A stretch of DNA of 5,855 nt from Alphaproteobacteria bacterium (GTDB taxonomy: Bacteria > Pseudomonadota > Alphaproteobacteria > Rs-D84): NCBI GenBank assembly GCA_024402835.1, contig JAKSSZ010000042.1, positions 1 to 5,855 on the forward strand, given 5' to 3'. Made by a program: the position numbers and the translations under genes. The notes beneath the pieces were generated by a model that was not told the origin of the DNA, did no database searches, and saw only the letters and a list, made by a program, of their open reading frames with translations. Below are positions 3,537 through 5,855 of the stretch, in pieces. How positions within the stretch are numbered: the stretch's first letter is position 1; every line of letters begins with the position of its first letter.

Positions 3537-5855
3537 AACAATGCTTTTTCTGCTGATGCAATCATAACATACAACTATACAAACGGTGGTTCTGGTTGTT
3601 CCAATGAAACTTATACATTGGGTACAGCAAAAGAATTAACATGTATTCCAACAAAAAGCGGTTATATATTTACAGGTTGGTATGACAGTGCAACTGGTGG
3701 TAATAAAATTACACAAATAACGGCACTGGATACTGGCGACAAAACATTTTATGCACAATGGACAGAAGATAAGTTTCAAATAAAAACAATAGAATTAACT
3801 GATAATGGCATATTTCCATTTGAATTATATGCTGGTGGAACTTTCTATGTTGATTGGGGTGATGGTACAACAGAAAAAATAGAACGTGATAATTCATCAC
3901 CGAATGATTATACTCATGTTTACAAAAATGGTGGTGTTTATACAATCAGATTTGGTGGGGTGGCAGATAGTTATTATCAAAACACAGGTTCTGGGAACAC
4001 ACCACCTGTTATAAAGTTTTATGATTATATAACAGAAGCATCTGGTTCTTTGAGTAAGATTTTTCCTGTTAGTCAACCATATATGTTTGCAAGTACATTT
4101 GCGGGGGATTCACATTTAACGACAATATCTGATACATTATTTAGCAATTTAAATGCTTCCGATTATATGTTTAATTATACTTTTTCAGGATGTACATCTT
4201 TACAAAACATACCATCTGATTTATTTAGTGATATTACGACCAGTGCAAATGGATTGTTTATGGCTACTTTTAGTGGTTGTTCTGCGTTAACAACAATTCC
4301 ATCTGGTTTATTTAGTCATATTACCGAACCTGCTGAAAACATGTTCGGTGGAACATTTAATGGCTGTTCAAATTTAAATAGTATAACGGATGGTAATAAT
4401 ACGGTTAATTATATTCCAGTGTCAATGTTTAGTAATTTAGAACAATATTACAAAGACAATAACATTTTACATACAGCGACATATCCTGTGTTTAATGGGA
4501 CTTTTGGTTGGACTGCTTTGGCAACAGAATGTCCGACAGGGACAGCGGATTATTTATTTGCTAATACCCCAGATATTTTCTCTGCTTGGGGTGGTACAGT
4601 TTCATGTATACCATATATTACATGTCCAAATGGTTTTACCAGCAATACTACGGCAACAGACATTTCCCAATGTTATACAGAGTATAGCAAACAATGTAGT
4701 GAAGTAAATCCTGTGACAATTGGTGGAAACACACATATATCAAATGTTATTTATAAAAATGCAACGGCTATGGGACGTCAGTATGCAAGTGGTGATACAG
4801 AATGGACATTAAATGATGTATCAGCGTGTGATATATTAAACACTATCTGTGAAACTGGTTATCATTATGAACCTGGTAATGATGGTATAGATGTAGATAA
4901 CACTATTTCCAGTTCCACTTATTCTGATAGTGGTATGACATGGAATGCTACATTTAGTTATGGAACAATTACAGGAAAAGCAATATGTTCATCAACCAAA
5001 GGTAAAGGTTTATGGATGAGTGGAGATTATTTGGTCACAACCCCGGATGACATTACAGTGATACCTTATGATGATATAAATGAAGATAGCACAGGACAGT
5101 ATTGTTATTGTCAAATAGATGGATATACACCATTAAATTCAGCAACTCAAATATTAAATGGAGATTGGACATTTGTTAGTGATCGTGGTTCTGCTAGCAA
5201 ATGTGCAAGTAATTGTGCATCGCGTTGTTCATTGAATTTTGGAACTTCTACAGAATATAGAACTGCTGTATTAAATGCAGTGGGTGGTCAGGAATCTACA
5301 TGTAAAGCAAATACATATACAGTTCAATTTAATTCAAATGCAAATGATACAACAGAAACAATGAATTCTGTGATATGTACATATAATAAAAATTGTGTAT
5401 TGCCTGCTAATATATTCTCCAGAAACGCGTATTCTTTCATTGGATGGACAACAACACAAAGTGACACAGAAATTGCATATACAGACAAAGATACTGTGTT
5501 AAATTTGACAGATACAGAAAATGGTGTTGTAACGTTGTATGCCCAATGGGAAATAAAACAAATACAGTGTGTTTCCGGATATTATTTGCAAGCGAATAAA
5601 TCTATAGCAAACGATTTGTGTTTAATTGGAAACTATTGTCCAGGTTCGGAAATTGTTGAATTTTCAGCAACTGAAAACCAATGTATGGTTCAATGCCCTG
5701 TAATAGATGATAAACAATATACAACAATTTCTGGTGCAACATCTATTACCCAATGTTATACAGAATACAGTAAACAATGCAGTGAAGCAAATCCAATAAC
5801 CATTGGTAATGATACACACATAGCAAGTTTTACTTATGCAAATGATAGTGCAATG
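3453..5855 (+). CDS. Large exported Cys-rich mosaic surface protein with InlB B-repeats (3'-partial)
   Basis: The frame is open for 801 codons with no stop before the window edge. Residues 1-34 are a signal peptide (basic start, hydrophobic 13-28, cleavage likely after AFSA). Then, in order: an InlB B-repeat (37-103, with GYIFTGWYDSATGG and FYAQW); a PKD-like domain (about 113-169, with VDWGDGT and HVYKNGGVYTI); four 28-29-residue LRR/BspA-like repeats (211-329); and Cys-rich modules from about 370, with C-x7-C in CYTEYSKQC (407-415), YCYC (551-553) and a KCASNCASRC cluster before residue 595. A second B-repeat follows (622-699, ending LYAQW), then SGYYLQAN and a second CYTEYSKQC (768-776). 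The mature part in view has 28 Cys, suggesting oxidative folding outside the cytoplasm. B-repeats and PKD domains are known adhesive or spacer modules, so an adhesin or surface-display role is likely. No membrane anchor or export barrel is in view; one could lie downstream. The start may instead be TTG 3456. Confidence 0.88.
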   Translation, partial: MLKTRILSYFSRILYIFALACIYCFSTFNNAFSADAIITYNYTNGGSGCSNETYTLGTAKELTCIPTKSGYIFTGWYDSATGGNKITQITALDTGDKTFYAQWTEDKFQIKTIELTDNGIFPFELYAGGTFYVDWGDGTTEKIERDNSSPNDYTHVYKNGGVYTIRFGGVADSYYQNTGSGNTPPVIKFYDYITEASGSLSKIFPVSQPYMFASTFAGDSHLTTISDTLFSNLNASDYMFNYTFSGCTSLQNIPSDLFSDITTSANGLFMATFSGCSALTTIPSGLFSHITEPAENMFGGTFNGCSNLNSITDGNNTVNYIPVSMFSNLEQYYKDNNILHTATYPVFNGTFGWTALATECPTGTADYLFANTPDIFSAWGGTVSCIPYITCPNGFTSNTTATDISQCYTEYSKQCSEVNPVTIGGNTHISNVIYKNATAMGRQYASGDTEWTLNDVSACDILNTICETGYHYEPGNDGIDVDNTISSSTYSDSGMTWNATFSYGTITGKAICSSTKGKGLWMSGDYLVTTPDDITVIPYDDINEDSTGQYCYCQIDGYTPLNSATQILNGDWTFVSDRGSASKCASNCASRCSLNFGTSTEYRTAVLNAVGGQESTCKANTYTVQFNSNANDTTETMNSVICTYNKNCVLPANIFSRNAYSFIGWTTTQSDTEIAYTDKDTVLNLTDTENGVVTLYAQWEIKQIQCVSGYYLQANKSIANDLCLIGNYCPGSEIVEFSATENQCMVQCPVIDDKQYTTISGATSITQCYTEYSKQCSEANPITIGNDTHIASFTYANDSAM
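3561..3761 (+). repeat. First InlB B-type (Listeria/Flg_new) repeat
   Basis: Encodes residues 37-103 of the surface protein. The family pattern is a short beta strand, a Gly-Tyr-x-Phe-x-Gly-Trp core (70-76), a Gly-Gly turn (82-83) and a closing Tyr-Ala-Gln-Trp (100-103). It carries an extra Cys pair (C49, C64) that could bond. The second copy is at 5316-5549. Confidence 0.85.
3789..3959 (+). other. PKD-like domain within the surface protein
   Basis: Encodes residues 113-169. VDWGDGT (133-139) is the PKD WGDG motif, and HVYKNGGVYTIRF (155-167) matches the closing H-x-Y-x2-x-G-x-Y-T-I strand of such beta-sandwich domains, seen in extracellular proteins. It directly precedes the LRR-like repeats, as PKD-like domains often do in BspA-like bacterial surface proteins. 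Confidence 0.7.
4083..4439 (+). repeat. Four tandem 28-29-residue BspA/LRR-like repeats
   Basis: Encodes residues 211-329. Units begin at M211, M239, L268 and M297, with spacings of 28, 29 and 29. The consensus is M-F-x-x-T-F-S-G-C-S-x-L-x-x-I-P-x-x-L-F-S-x-I. Cys is kept in units two to four (C247, C276, C305) and is replaced by Asp in the first. The pattern fits leucine-rich repeats of the BspA type, in which aligned positions stack into a solenoid. A degenerate fifth unit (YPVFNGTF) may follow after an insertion. Confidence 0.8.
4671..4772 (+). repeat. Macro-repeat module, copy 1 start (CYTEYSKQC unit)
   Basis: Encodes residues 407-440 of the surface protein. The same 34-residue segment occurs again at 5754-5855 with 23 identical residues, including a perfectly kept CYTEYSKQCSE, then NP-TIG and THI. 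The offset is exactly 1083 bases (361 residues), so the region between the copies is probably one complete macro-repeat. Confidence 0.8.
5316..5549 (+). repeat. Second InlB B-type repeat
   Basis: Encodes residues 622-699. It keeps the Phe-x-Gly-Trp core (SFIGW) and the closing LYAQW, and has an inner Cys pair (ICTYNKNC), like the first copy. The Gly-Gly turn is replaced by a longer Asp-rich loop, so the two copies have diverged considerably. Confidence 0.8.
5754..5855 (+). repeat. Macro-repeat module, copy 2 start (cut by window edge)
   Basis: Encodes residues 768-801, the second occurrence of the CYTEYSKQC unit described at 4671-4772. Most differences from copy 1 at DNA level within the first 11 codons are third-base changes, which points to an old duplication kept by selection on the protein. 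The remainder of the copy lies beyond the window. Confidence 0.8.

Noticed and set aside
3709..3945. 78-residue minus-strand frame rich in His and Tyr
   Set aside because: It is antisense to the InlB and PKD domains, with composition explained by the reverse complement of that coding sequence.
4083..4439. CRISPR-like array or DNA-level tandem repeat
   Set aside because: The period is clear only in the protein; the bases vary at many codon positions and there are no identical repeats with unique spacers.
4495..4707. 70-residue open frame on the plus strand inside the surface gene
   Set aside because: It lies in another phase within a clear, domain-rich coding frame and has no ribosome site; it is a shadow.

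Overview
The window is AT-rich DNA with tightly packed bacterial housekeeping genes on the left and a large secreted repeat protein on the right. It looks like a small-genome Gram-negative. The mix of a Cys-rich InlB-repeat surface protein with ordinary proteobacterial-type genes resembles, from memory, uncultured gut Alphaproteobacteria (the RF32/Rs-D84 type). That assignment is an inference and was not tested.

Left part (1-1346): the 3' end of alanyl-tRNA synthetase (alaS) stops right after the editing domain, with no C-Ala domain. It is followed, with a one-base overlap, by a small Smr-domain protein. A secreted M23 (LytM-type) zinc endopeptidase lies convergently on the minus strand and overlaps the end of the Smr gene by 8 bp.

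Middle (1347-2202): a short divergent intergenic region carries a promoter for thymidine kinase (tdk). Next come a complete tRNA-Arg(ACG) with encoded CCA and a clear intrinsic terminator.

Orphan operon (2203-3310): an exact TTGACA-N16-TATAAT promoter drives a 47-codon basic protein that the ORF calls miss because of its size, then a 291-residue helical protein ending in a GCN4-like leucine zipper. Neither is recognised. This is the best candidate for something undescribed here.

Right part (3453-end): one reading frame stays open for 801 codons to the window edge. It encodes an exported, Cys-rich mosaic protein: signal peptide, InlB B-repeat, PKD-like WGDG domain, four 28-29-residue BspA/LRR-like repeats, then Cys-rich modules with a second InlB repeat and the start of a second copy of a 361-residue macro-repeat. 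A 12-bp inverted repeat covers its start codon and may fold into a translation-controlling hairpin.

The genes do not form one pathway. The alaS-smr pair and the two orphan genes look like separate operons, while the M23 enzyme and the mosaic protein both belong to the cell envelope.
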